A stretch of DNA of 64,000 nucleotides from contig NC_088934.1 in NCBI RefSeq assembly GCF_038396675.1, positions 6,028,501-6,092,500 on the forward strand. The letters run 5' to 3'. The notes under the pieces are model-generated. The model saw nothing but the letters and a program-made list of their open reading frames with translations. It was not told where the DNA came from and did no database searches. Both the position numbers and the translations under genes were made by a program. This DNA comes from Hydra vulgaris (taxonomy: Eukaryota; Cnidaria; Hydrozoa; Anthoathecata; Hydridae). This document shows, piece by piece, positions 12,766-21,748 of the stretch; positions within the stretch are counted from its first letter, which is position 1; each line of letters starts with the position of its first letter.

Positions 12766-13651
12766 TTAAATGAAGTCCCTCAAGTAGGCAGGTCTGTTTT
12801 TAGTCCTTGACGACCTTCGAACGTCAGGCTGCGGTTCAGTCGATGGAGTCTCATGAATACCTGTAGCTTCTTCGATTTCATTGTTTGCTGTTTCCTCATT
12901 TGATGTAGGAGGTGTGATAGCTGCCGGTAATTCGTATGGTAAATCAAGTTGCTCATGCTGATATGCTAGTGGTTGCTCATTGGTTTTAATCAGATGTTTA
13001 CGATTACGCCGATATATTTTTCCGTACTTATCTACCACGTTGTATGATCTGGGTAATATTAGTTTTTCTTTAACTGTCACTTTTTTCCATGTTCCATCTT
13101 TTCTCATCCGGGCAGTGTCATTTGCTACGAGATTTGGGAGTTCAGATGCGTTCCGATCATAGTATTGTTTTTGATGATTTCTGGACTTGGTGATCTGACT
13201 ATAAGCATTTAAAGGAATTGCTGGTATAAGTAAATTATGGTGGACAGGTAGGGTTGTTTGCGTTCTTCTGGTCATGAGAAGTTAGAATGGAGAGTATTCC
13301 ATACCTGTGAGAGGCATATTGAGGTATTCTAGAAGACAAAGTTCAGGGTTGTCGCATTTTTTTAAGTATTTTCTTCATAATTTTCACGCCCATTTCACTG
13401 AGACCATTTGATTGGGGGTAGTTAGGACTTGATGGAGTGAAGTTGAACCCATATTCTTTTGAGAAGTTAAGGAACTCTGCACTGTTGTAGGGGTTGTTAT
13501 CGGGAATGAGAGTTGAAGGTATTCCGTGACGAGTAAAAATGGTTTTCATAAATTTGATTACAGAGACTGCCGTTTTGTCAGGAGTGACACTGTTCTCAAT
13601 AAATTTAGAAAAATAGTCTATAACAATTACATATATATACATGCAACTCAT
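12766..13651 (-). pseudogene. Ty3/gypsy integrase region
   Basis: The piece 13343-13651 carries the integrase core: VIDYFSKFIE, IPDNNPYNSAEF and a downstream glutamate in NGLSEMGVKIMKK. The piece 12766-13275 is the C-terminal part, ending with RRSSRTKNRPAYL, a motif common at gypsy polyprotein ends. The two are in different frames, so the gene is broken. The protein would be the C-terminus of a pol polyprotein; the stop at 12766 is retained in both duplicated copies. Confidence 0.8.
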
Positions 13652-13949
13652 ATATGTCTGATCCTACTTTACTCCACGGTAAGTCAGGAATGTGGTGTTG
13701 AATGATTTTTTCCTTTTTGTTGTTATTACGGTATTTAAGGCATTTTTGGCAATTAAGTTTTAGTTTATCAATATCGCTTGTAAGCCCTGGCCAATAAACA
13801 GTGTTTCGAGCTCTAGCCTTCGTCTTCTCGGCGCCAAAGTGTGATAAATGAAGCTGTCTTAATATGAGGGGTCTCGTAGCAGTTGATATGACTATTTTAT
13901 TTTATTTTAGAATTATTCCCTCTGCTAGTTGTAAGTTGTTTTTGATGGG

Positions 13950-14471
13950 CTAATATTTATTTTCTTCACTGCAAAGTATTTGTCGGTTTCGGGGCCAACC
14001 ATAAGTTATATAGTTTGTTATTTGAGAGAGCACAGGGTCAAGTTTTGTGTCGTGCTGCAATTGCTTTAGTCTATTTGTTGATATTGACAGATTTTGAACT
14101 GAAGTGTTGACCATAACGTTGCAGTCCTCATTTAGGCTATCATCCTCGTCAAAATTGTTGAGGTGGGCACGTGATAGAGAGTCAGCAATGTGTAGATCTT
14201 TTCCTGGAACATACTTTACCACAACTTGATATTTTTGGAGTCTTATCAAAAGTCTTTGTATGCAAAGTGGTGCTTCTGACAGCGGTTTGTGCAAAATGTA
14301 TTCAACAGGTTTACGATCACTTTCTATGGAGACCTGTCGCCCATAGGTATATTGGTTGAAACGTTCACAAGCAAAAACAATTGCTAAAAGTTCTTTCTCT
14401 ATCTGGGCATATCTCTGTTCTGCTACAGTTAAACTACGAGGTGTATAGCTGATCGGGTGACCTTCTTGCAT
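13950..14471 (-). pseudogene. Ty3/gypsy RNase H region
   Basis: Contains PISYTPRSLTVAEQRYAQIE, FACERFNQYTYGR and SDRKPVEYI, followed by KYVPGKDLHIADSLSRA: the usual retroelement RNase H and linker order. The stretch 13652-13949 holds zinc-binding integrase N-terminal remnants in other frames. Confidence 0.8.
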
Positions 14472-14800
14472 AATACAGGCTCCTAATCCATGTGAAGATG
14501 CGTCTACCTGAATGTGGACATCTTTTGATGTGTGGAAGAATGAGAGTACAGGGAAAGATGAAAGAACCTATTTAATTTTTTCCACAGCACTTTTATGTTC
14601 ATGGTTCCATGACCAGAGTATGTCTTTTTTAAGCAGCTGGCGGAGGGGAGCTGTTAACTCTGACATATTTGGGATAAATTGTCGCAGATAGTTGACCATT
14701 CCTAAGAGCCGTTGCAAATCTGCTTGACATGCAGGCAATGGGTATGCAGATATGGCTTCTTATGCCTTTATGGCTGATTATATTCCCGAGATACTTGACT

Positions 14801-15358
14801 TCAGATACTCGAAATTGAATTTTTTTTGTAGGTTGAATTTAATGTTTCTATCACGAGCTCGTTGTAGAATTTGTTTGAAAATTGTATCATGCTCTGCATC
14901 TGTTTAGCTGCAATGATCAAGTCATCGTGGATAGTCAGAACATTAGGGATATCACCAAAGTTAAGTTCAATCATCTCCTGTGCAGCATCCGATGCGCATG
15001 ATATGCCGAATGGCATGCGGTTGAATTTGTATCGACCATAAGGAGTGTTAAATGTGCATAGCTCTGAAGAAGGTTCATCTAGTTTTATATGCCAATAGCA
15101 ATCAGCCATGTTAATGACAGTAAAAACTTTGTTGCCACAAAGTTTGCTACTGATTTCTTCTGTAGATGGAGTGGTTTTGTATTGTCTTAAAACAGACTTA
15201 CTTAGTTCTTTCGGATCAATACATAATCTTAAGGATCCATCTTTTTTTTCTATAATGACCATTGAGTGTACCCAAGTTGTCGGTTTAGAAATTTTTGAGA
15301 TAACTGTGGCTTTTACAAAACGGTCAAGTGTGCTTTTAAGTTTAGGTAGGACAATCAT
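14801..15358 (-). pseudogene. Ty3/gypsy reverse transcriptase region
   Basis: Shows KKDGSLRLCIDPKELSKSV, FTVINMADCYWHIKLDE, FNRMPFGISCASD and IHDDLIIAA, the last being the polymerase YxDD box in variant form. The C-terminal part of the RT runs on, broken, from 14800 to 14480. Frame changes prevent a full product. Confidence 0.85.
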
Positions 15359-15429
15359 TGGTACTTTCCTTGGTGCATGAATGACTGGGATTGCATTTTT
15401 AGCAACTGCGATATGATAGTTTCATTTAA

Positions 15430-15770
15430 CTAAACCAAGGCCGGTAAAAACGTCACCATAATGTTTAAAATATTAGCTTTATCAATTTCAACATCGTTAA
15501 TGTTTAGTATTTCAATAGATTTGCAGGAACTTAGACCAAGAAGTGGTTTTACATCAGAAAGAGATACAACAATAAATTGGCACACTCGTGAAATGTTATT
15601 CATTTTAACAGTCAGATTGCAATTTCCAAGTACAGGAATATCGTTTCCACCATATGATTTTAGTCTAATTATTGTTTTTTTGAGAGGAGGCTTTCCAGGA
15701 ATAGAGTTGTAGACATTGTATGGAATGACGTTACATTGGGCTCCAGTATTTAATTTAAATGTTATATTTT
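15430..15770 (-). pseudogene. Ty3/gypsy aspartic protease remnant
   Basis: Minus-strand text around 15740 reads FKLNTGAQCNVIPYNVY, the retropepsin active-site region with Asn where the catalytic Asp of DTGA should be. A later stretch has PLLGLSSC. The Asp-to-Asn change alone would inactivate the protease. Confidence 0.65.
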
Positions 15771-16330
15771 TTATATATTTGTTAATAAAGCGTCAGTACG
15801 TTCCATTGATGCTGCAACATGGTGAATATATAACTCTGCAACGTTGAGGTTGACTTCATTTTGATCAGCTTGGTCTATACGATTAGCATTAAAGCGATTA
15901 GTTTTGGATCGGCACATTCTAGCAAAATGGTTTAGTTTTCCACATGCAGTGCACTTTAGGCCATATGCCGGGCAAGATGAGGTAGTATGTTGTGATCCAC
16001 AGTAATAGCAAAGTTTTTGTAAATTTCTATCAATCTTTAGGGAGTTGAATTTAGTTTTGTTTCCATGTTTGTTTATAGAATCTGCCTGGATTGTATTTTC
16101 GAGTGCTTTTAGTTGTGTTTTCGATGTTTTATATGCTCTCATAATCGTTCTCTGGCAGAGTCGATACTACAGACTGCTCTGTCACGTATTAGAATTTCTT
16201 CGAGGGTTCCTAACTCGCATGTTTTAGCTTTATTTCGTAAATCAATCAAGAAGTCAGTAAATAGTCTGCTGTCTTGCACACATGTATTGAATAAATAACG
16301 TTCATATTTTATGTTTTTTTGGGCTGAAAC
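15771..16330 (-). pseudogene. Ty3/gypsy gag C-terminal part with zinc knuckles
   Basis: 15771-16142 contains two cysteine-rich fingers (CYYCGSQHTTSSC and CTACGKLNHFARMC). Upstream, 16139-16320 encodes YERYLFNTCVQDSRLFTDFL, typical of gag, in an overlapping frame. Homology stops at about 16320, where A-rich sequence marks the junction with the viral block. Confidence 0.8.
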
Positions 16331-16708
16331 AACATTCATAAAGGGGTATAAAAAAAGAAAAAAAAGAAAAAAAATAAGGAATAAAAAAAACACAAAAAAT
16401 GGGATAAAATATATATATTTCTAAATAAAAAATACAAAAGTTACTTTTTTTTTTTTGAAGGTGACAACTTTGGCATACGCCACATTGCTTTATGCAAAAG
16501 TAGCGTTGGTTTATCGTCAGCGAGTGTGCCAATGAATGTTGCTGTAGTTTGAAATAGTAGGAATACATGGCTGTAAAAAAAATAGGATTAATAAATAAAA
16601 AATTTAATGATAAAAAAAAAAAGAAAAAAAAACAGAAAAAAATATACCTTTCATTTGTTTTCTAACTTTTTTGTTGGGTTTTCTGTTGCTGTATCCACTT
16701 GTTTTCAT
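16302..16708 (-). CDS. Small spliced viral gene, basic N-terminus and Cys motif
   Basis: From ATG at 16708 a 20-codon basic exon ends at 16648 with donor G|GTATAT. A 77-nt intron ends in an ACAG acceptor at 16571-16572, and exon 2 continues in frame with a hydrophobic/aromatic segment and CIKQCGVCQSC. The true 3' end is unclear: the frame stays open to 16302 through A/T-rich sequence and into gag debris, and another intron is possible at the A-run near 16440. The upstream context is the acceptor-like motif ending at 16725 plus AATAAAAAA. Function unknown. Confidence 0.5.
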
Positions 16709-16724
16709 TTTTTTATTAGTTTGG

Positions 16725-16982
16725 CTATAAATATATAATATTATTTTTATAATGTACAAAATTGTTTTCACAAACATAATAATATTGATCAACTGACCAT
16801 TGAGCATATTTCATAACACAATTATAAAAAAATTGAACATTATTATCATTAATATAAGGATTAAAATAGTGTGTTCTAAATAAACGGTGTAAATAAAATA
16901 TAATTCTTCTATGTATCCAAAAAAATAAATTATGATCGTTTAAAAAAGTTAATTTATAACTAATATAAAAAAATTCTTGGTT
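16725..16982 (-). pseudogene. Open minus-strand fragment without start codon
   Basis: An 86-codon frame rich in aromatic residues (Tyr, Phe, His, Asn), ending in TAG at 16725-16727. It is preceded by stops and has no ATG, so it is a 5'-damaged viral gene or an exon whose first part is elsewhere. Its stop codon overlaps the acceptor-like AG of the next gene. No family recognised. Confidence 0.4.
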
Positions 16983-17031
16983 TTACTATACAAGTAAAAA
17001 AACTATGAATTGATTCCCAAAAAAAAAAAGT

Positions 17032-17481
17032 TTAGATGAATTCTGGTTCTTGGGCACATTCAGGTGCTTCAGCTGGTTCTGGTATATGATTATAAAAATG
17101 AAATAGTTCTTCTTGTTTGGCTTCGATGACTGCACTTGGATATACTGCGTTCGGTGGTGAATAAATAGGTGGTAGATTTTTAATAATGCTTTCTTCATAA
17201 GTCGGTAGACGTGGTATTTTATTTTTATATTTGTTAAAAATATCATTTCGATGAATTACTTTACACATGTTGAGTAAAAATTCCAATTTACTTTCTAAGC
17301 TTTCATGAATATTTCCATTATAATCTTCTATGGCATTATCTTTGATATACTCTACAAGATCGTATGCGTTTTTTAATTTTTGTTTGATACCATGTGGAAG
17401 TATTAACACAAATCTAATACTTCTAACGTTTTCAAAAGTGAGCTCATCAGTTATTTGTCTGAAAACTTCCATTGCATTCAT
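17032..17481 (-). CDS. Death-effector-domain-like protein with PPxY motifs
   Basis: 149 codons. Residues 1-85 form a six-helix pattern like the death effector domains of FADD, caspase-8 and vFLIPs: a conserved start (MEVFRQITDEL), a hydrophobic VRSIRFVLIL helix, LVEYIKDNA, and helix 5-6 text LEFLLNMCKVIHRNDIF, matching the RxDL region. Residues 91-115 are proline-rich and contain LPTY (92-95) and PPIY (104-107), the latter a PPxY WW-ligand/late-domain motif. The start at 17481 is chosen because it follows the AG (17498-17499) and AATAAAAAA signal. Known DED proteins assemble death-receptor complexes; a decoy role here is inference. Confidence 0.6.
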   Translation of the reverse strand: MNAMEVFRQITDELTFENVRSIRFVLILPHGIKQKLKNAYDLVEYIKDNAIEDYNGNIHESLESKLEFLLNMCKVIHRNDIFNKYKNKIPRLPTYEESIIKNLPPIYSPPNAVYPSAVIEAKQEELFHFYNHIPEPAEAPECAQEPEFI

Positions 17482-17596
17482 TTTTTTATTAGTTAATCTA
17501 AAAAAATAATGGGTAATAATGATAGATAAAGTACAAAAAAAAACATATAAAAAAAATAGCAATGATAGAACAAATACATTTTTTACATAAAATATA

Positions 17597-18674
17597 TTAT
17601 TCAATAGTAATCATGATAAATAAATGATTATTAATAATAAATTGTTTTAGTTCTTCGTGTGAAATAAAATTGTTATAACCAACAGCTACATTATATTCAG
17701 TGGTAGGTTTATCAAAAGAACTATCGTTTAAAAGTTGAAGATAATTATTGTTGGTAGTAGTATGAGTAAAAAATTTATCTTTTCTCTCAAGGTTAAATTG
17801 ACATTTTTGGTAAAAGGCCATTTTAAAGAATCGTCCAGGTCACCTCGTAATAATTGAAAGTAAATGGCTAGTTTGTTTACGTCGGTACTTCGAGTATAAA
17901 CTTTTATACGATAACGATAACCTTCTGATGTGTACACGGGTTCTGTATAAAATGGTTCATCTGATAATAGCCTGAGATTCATTTGATCAAGTTTGATGAT
18001 TTGCGTGTCGTTAAAGATGTGTTGTATTACCTTTACTTCTTTAGGTTGTTGAATTGATTTTTTTAAAGCTAAGAATTCTGTGCTATTTTCTTGTAGGATT
18101 TGATAAAGTTTTGTTATTTCTTGTTTGAGATGTTCTGTATCTTGTTGATTTGCTAAAACCATCATGTTGTCATAAAAGAGACTTTTTAATTCTGCCATTT
18201 CTTTGTTCATTTCTGCTAGGGTTTGATGAAGTTTGACATTTTCTTCTTTTAGATTTTTAATTTCTTGGTCTTTTTCTTTAGAGTCAACTATTTGTTTAGT
18301 TGTAATTTCTTGAAGACTCTTCATTCTATTCATGATTTGATTAATAGAAAGATTCAAAATTTAAATTTTTCTTTTCTTCTTGAATTATTTGGTTCAAATT
18401 ACGATTTTGTTGTTCTTTATAATATCGTAAGCAGATGACAGAGTGTTCATAATAATCTTGATCATCGACTTTGGTATTACAAAAAAAACATATTTTTTTG
18501 TATATCTAGAAATTCATAATCACATTCATGGTTTAACAAATCTTGCACCTTTTTCGTACATGTAAAACATTCGTGGGAGTATTGTTCTGTAGAACAATCT
18601 GTTTGATGATTTAAAAGTTCTTCTGCACTAAATTATTTGTCACAAAAACAGCAAGGATATATGTTATCTGCCAT
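17597..18674 (-). pseudogene. TRAF-like protein: zinc fingers, coiled coil, MATH domain; broken
   Basis: From ATG at 18674 the frame has Cys/His finger text (CCFCDK, LLNHQTDC, then CFTCTKK), followed by another finger-like stretch, a heptad-rich coiled coil (18100-18357) and a MATH/TRAF-C domain. In the MATH part, EPFYTEPVYTSEGYRYRIKV, LKWPF and FDKPTTEYNVAVGY correspond to conserved beta-strand landmarks of TRAF2-type domains. An in-frame TAA (18633-18635) and at least two frameshifts, one inside the MATH domain near 17790, break it. TRAFs couple TNF-receptor family signals to NF-kB/JNK; a virus copy could divert that. Confidence 0.7.
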
Positions 18675-18758
18675 TTTTTTTATTAGTTGCTGAAAAAAAA
18701 CATTTATTTATATAAAACTATAAAAAAAAATATACATGTCTTTTTTACCATAAAAGAA

Positions 18759-18950
18759 TTAATAAATAAAATCACTCAATAAAACATATAAAAGAATTAA
18801 AATATAAATAATGTTTGTTTCAATATCTTTAATATCTTGTTCTTGTTTTTGTTTGAATATATCGTTAAAAGTTATGTTTTCAACCTCTTCAAATACGTCT
18901 CCAAAACCAGGAAACATGTCTTCATAATTTTCATTATTATTAGTTGTCAT
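18759..18950 (-). CDS. Small acidic protein with C-terminal membrane segment
   Basis: 63 codons. The first 45 residues are acidic and glutamine-rich; the last 18 (IIYILILLYVLLSDF) form one hydrophobic helix, so a tail-anchored topology is likely. Preceded by a T-tract and AG at 18962-18963. No family recognised. Confidence 0.5.
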   Translation of the reverse strand: MTTNNNENYEDMFPGFGDVFEEVENITFNDIFKQKQEQDIKDIETNIIYILILLYVLLSDFIY

Positions 18951-18999
18951 TATTATGTTTGCTAAAAAAAGAAAAAAGATATATTTACAAATTAAAAAA

Positions 19000-19426
19000 T
19001 TACAAATAAAGTTCGGGTAAATTGTCCATTTTATTAATAATGTCTAAAATATATTGTTCCCAATCCATTTCATTGAAGATCTCATGAATTTCTTTTTCTA
19101 TTTCTTCCTCTTCTTTTTCCACTTCTTCTTCTAACATCCGTGATTTTAGCTCTTCAATATAATCTGATTCTTCTTCATCCATTTCTTGTACTAATTGTTC
19201 TAAATATTTTTCATGATCTTCCTCTGTTAACTCCATTTCCATTAGTTCTTCCAAATCTTGTTCTTCTTCTTTTGTCAATAACAACTCGTGGTAGCATATA
19301 GTGTCTTCATTAATATTTTCTCCATAACTAATAGAAAAAAATGTATAAAAAGTGTATAAAAAATAAAAAAAATATAAAAAAAATGAAATAGGCTTACCAT
19401 CCACATTTTTTGATATATTGTTTCAT
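19000..19426 (-). CDS. Very acidic protein encoded by two exons
   Basis: Exon 1 (19398-19426) starts at ATG and ends in donor G|GTAAGC. A 70-nt T-rich intron ends CTATTAG at 19328, and exon 2 (19000-19327) continues in the same frame, giving 118 residues. Residues after about 10 are rich in Glu/Asp with LEELMEMELTEED-type heptads, suggesting an acidic coiled coil. Without splicing, the same DNA reads a hydrophobic run from the intron, which I regard as an artefact. Signal AG at 19447-19448. Function unknown. Confidence 0.6.
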
Positions 19427-19476
19427 TTTTTTAATATATTAGTTTGCTAAAAAAATAAAAAAAAGTTACAAAAACA

Positions 19477-20103
19477 TTATTGCAATATAAAATGTGTAAT
19501 TATTTCCATAGTTATATCTATATTTTTTTCATGTTCTAATTTATTTTCTTTTGTTGAAATGTCAAGAGACCACATCCATAAAGCATCATATAAAGCACGA
19601 GCTGCTTCGACTTCGGTTCCTTTTTTTTGATATATTAAGTTTAAAAATCTCATCATTCTTTCGTTGATATTATGGTAATCACATTGTATACATTCGATTT
19701 CACGTTTTTTATAGTCAAGATATTCTGCCAAAGTTTGCCATTGTGTTTGCAAATGTGCTGCTATTTTTAGTATTAATTGCATAAAATTCATTATTTTTTT
19801 GCTAAAAAATATAAAAATTTGATATAAATAATTCAATATAAATAATTTACATTGTTGTATATTATATAAAAGTTTTTCATCTTCCCATAATGATACTACA
19901 AAATACAAATGTTTGATTGCCAACTTTTTGTTTGGTTGTGTTAATATATATAGGGTTAAAACGTTTTTTATTTTATCAAATGTTTTTATGTAATTTTTAT
20001 TGATTTTTTTTATTTCACTTCTTCTAAACTTAAATAAAAACGCCAAATGTTTCCATTCGTGATGGAGTTGTTTTGAAGTGTAATTTATTATTTCTTTAAT
20101 CAT
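19477..20103 (-). CDS. Tandem death-domain protein, possibly two nested genes
   Basis: Residues 5-82 show a death-domain pattern: LHHEWKHLAFLF, RRSEIKKI, then VLTLYILTQPNKKLAIKHLY. From the internal Met at 19791 a second domain repeats it: HLQTQWQTLAEYLDYKKREI, then MRFLNLIYQKKGTEVEAARA. Compare FADD-type WRRLAR...I..IE. The linker between domains is AT-rich and contains its own T-tract/AG (19802-19803) just before the internal ATG, so it may be an intergenic region read through by chance. Either one tandem protein or two death-domain proteins are made. Adaptor mimicry is inferred. Confidence 0.6.
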   Translation of the reverse strand: MIKEIINYTSKQLHHEWKHLAFLFKFRRSEIKKINKNYIKTFDKIKNVLTLYILTQPNKKLAIKHLYFVVSLWEDEKLLYNIQQCKLFILNYLYQIFIFFSKKIMNFMQLILKIAAHLQTQWQTLAEYLDYKKREIECIQCDYHNINERMMRFLNLIYQKKGTEVEAARALYDALWMWSLDISTKENKLEHEKNIDITMEIITHFILQ

Positions 20104-20242
20104 TTTTTTATTCTAGTATATATAAAATAGAAATGTAGTTGCATATAAAAATATTAATGTATATAAAAAAAAAATAAAAAAAAACAACTATAAAATTTTT
20201 ATATTCTAAAAAAATATTTACAAAATTAAAAAAAAACATAAA

Positions 20243-20755
20243 CTATAAATTTTCTGGATCTGGACTCTCTAAAAAAAAAGACACAGAGAATATTAAAAAA
20301 ATATACTTTTTTTTATAAAATAAAAAAGGATCAAGTTTAACTTACGAGGAGAGTAGTCCCAGTGCTAGGGACCCACCTCTCTATTTGGAGGTGGATATGG
20401 ACTTTCTAAAAAAAAGGGAAATATTAAAAAAAATGAATTTTTTTATTATTAAAAAAAACTAGTAAAGTTAAACTTACGACGAGTGCGGGAAGGTGTATCG
20501 TTCATGACATTTCTTAACACTTTGCGAATATTACTTAGTGTTAGTAACTCTTGATCTATAAGAAAAAATAGTATTATGAAAAAATAATATTTTTTTATTA
20601 TAGATGTAAACCATAAAACAATTACCTCTTTTTGCATTGTACGCAAACAGTTGACAAATAGGGCGTTTTTTTCCATTTTCGATAACATAAAACTGGTCTA
20701 TAGTGCTATCATTAAATACTTCGTATTTTACTTTATTTATTGAAATATAATTCAT
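20243..20755 (-). CDS. Four-exon gene with alternative last exons
   Basis: Exon 1 20626-20755 (donor G|GTAATT), intron 70 nt, exon 2 20478-20555 (donor C|GTAAGT), intron 72 nt, exon 3 20346-20405 with a stop at 20365-20367 and its own donor, intron 77 nt, exon 4 20243-20268 with a stop. All acceptors are T-tract AG. Exons 3 and 4 begin alike (encoding QSPYP and QSPDP), so including or skipping exon 3 gives two C-termini on a 69-residue common part. The body has KVKYEVFNDSTIDQFYVIE and a basic helix. Signal AG at 20761-20762. No family recognised. Confidence 0.65.
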
Positions 20756-20855
20756 TTTAACTAAAAAAAGAGGTTTATTTAGGAATAAATACCATATTAT
20801 TTTTTTTGTAATAAATAAAAAATAGTTATAAATAAAAATATCATTTTTTATAAAA

Positions 20856-21119
20856 ATGCCTAAAATAAGGTATACTCCTAGATCATTAAACACTGTCGAT
20901 ATGGCGCATACAAAAACAACAGTTCCTAGAACAAAAAAAGCAGTTCAAACACAAACAAGTACAAAACAAATTTCAACAAATCGTAAACTTGGAAGAGTTG
21001 GTAAAAGAATAAAACGCTGGGTTCATACTGCCGAATCCTATGTCGATATTAAACATCAATTAAAAGAAGCAAACATAAGTCGAAAAATAGACAAAAATAA
21101 TAATGTATTTTATATATAA
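20856..21119 (+). CDS. Small basic protein with histone H3 tail-like segment
   Basis: 87 codons from the first ATG (20856), or 72 from ATG at 20901. From the second start the product begins MAHTKTTVP and continues to STKQISTNRK, resembling the H3 tail at ARTKQT and KQLATKAARK. The rest is basic, then a short charged helix. It lies alone on the plus strand within a minus-strand cluster. A virion chromatin or histone-mimic role is inference. No acceptor-like signal precedes either ATG. Confidence 0.55.
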   Translation: MPKIRYTPRSLNTVDMAHTKTTVPRTKKAVQTQTSTKQISTNRKLGRVGKRIKRWVHTAESYVDIKHQLKEANISRKIDKNNNVFYI

Positions 21120-21257
21120 AAAAAATTTATAAATTTAAATAAAAAAGTCTATTTATATTATATTTTAATTTTCGAAGTTGTTTTCTTCTTAATTTGTATT
21201 CGTTTTTTTTTTTCTAAAATAAAAAAATAAAATTCTTAAAAAAATGTAATTTTTTAT

Positions 21258-21692
21258 TTATAAATAATAATTTAAAAAATTAACTTTTTTTTTCAAAATA
21301 TTGTTTTCTTGGGGTTGAGTTGGAGTTTCTTGAGGTAGTGGTTGAGTTTCTTGAGGTAGTGAATCTTCAGCAAATTCTAATGGTGGTTCATTTGGTTCGT
21401 TTGGTTCATTTGGTTCATTTGGTTCGTTTGGTGGTTCATTTGGTGGATTGTTTGGTGGTTTTATTATGAAATCAATTTCATCTGCGTCGTCAAAAATACT
21501 CAAATTTGGAAAACTTAATTCGGGATCATCCTCGATGACTATAATTTCAGGTTCGTCATCACTAGTTAAAAGCACTTCATCTTCCGATAAATCTATCTCC
21601 TTTCCCACAACTTCGTCGTCCATATAATATTGTGCTTTTTTTACAGAGCGTTTGGTAAAGCGTGTTTTTGTCATTTTTGATTTTGTTAACAA
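21258..21692 (-). CDS. Acidic protein with Asn-Glu-Pro repeats
   Basis: 144 codons from 21692; ATG at 21674 is an equally good start. The N-terminus is basic (KTRFTKRSVKKAQY), followed by an acidic region and then a run of PNEP repeats and PLPQETP-type proline-rich text, ending in a short basic tail. Low complexity dominates, so disorder is expected. A TATA-like TACATAAAAAGCGTG lies upstream on the minus strand near 21700. No family recognised. Confidence 0.5.
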   Translation of the reverse strand: MLTKSKMTKTRFTKRSVKKAQYYMDDEVVGKEIDLSEDEVLLTSDDEPEIIVIEDDPELSFPNLSIFDDADEIDFIIKPPNNPPNEPPNEPNEPNEPNEPNEPPLEFAEDSLPQETQPLPQETPTQPQENNILKKKVNFLNYYL

Positions 21693-21748
21693 AAAACACG
21701 CTTTTTATGTATAAAATGTAATCTCTACAGATTAATGTGAAATAATAG

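Larger units (their letters stand above)
9959..12872. repeat. Segmental duplication, copy B
   Basis: Counterpart of 1-2918. It differs by scattered substitutions and small indels, for example the changed hairpin near 10240, a lost base in the left hAT terminus near 10458 and altered text near 12520. After 12872 this copy continues into the Ty3/gypsy element, whereas copy A does not, so B has the parental junction. Confidence 0.9.
12766..16330 (-). mobile_element. Ty3/gypsy-type retrotransposon, 5'-truncated and decayed
   Basis: Reading right to left, gag zinc knuckles, aspartic protease, reverse transcriptase, RNase H and integrase follow in the Ty3/gypsy order. No LTR was recognised. On the left it is abutted by the hAT insertion and on the right it is cut inside gag by the viral block. 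Its coding pieces are listed separately. Confidence 0.85.

Noticed and set aside
21360..21450. CRISPR-like short repeats
   Set aside because: These are codon repeats for Asn-Glu-Pro inside an open frame, with no spacers. No CRISPR array is present anywhere in the window.
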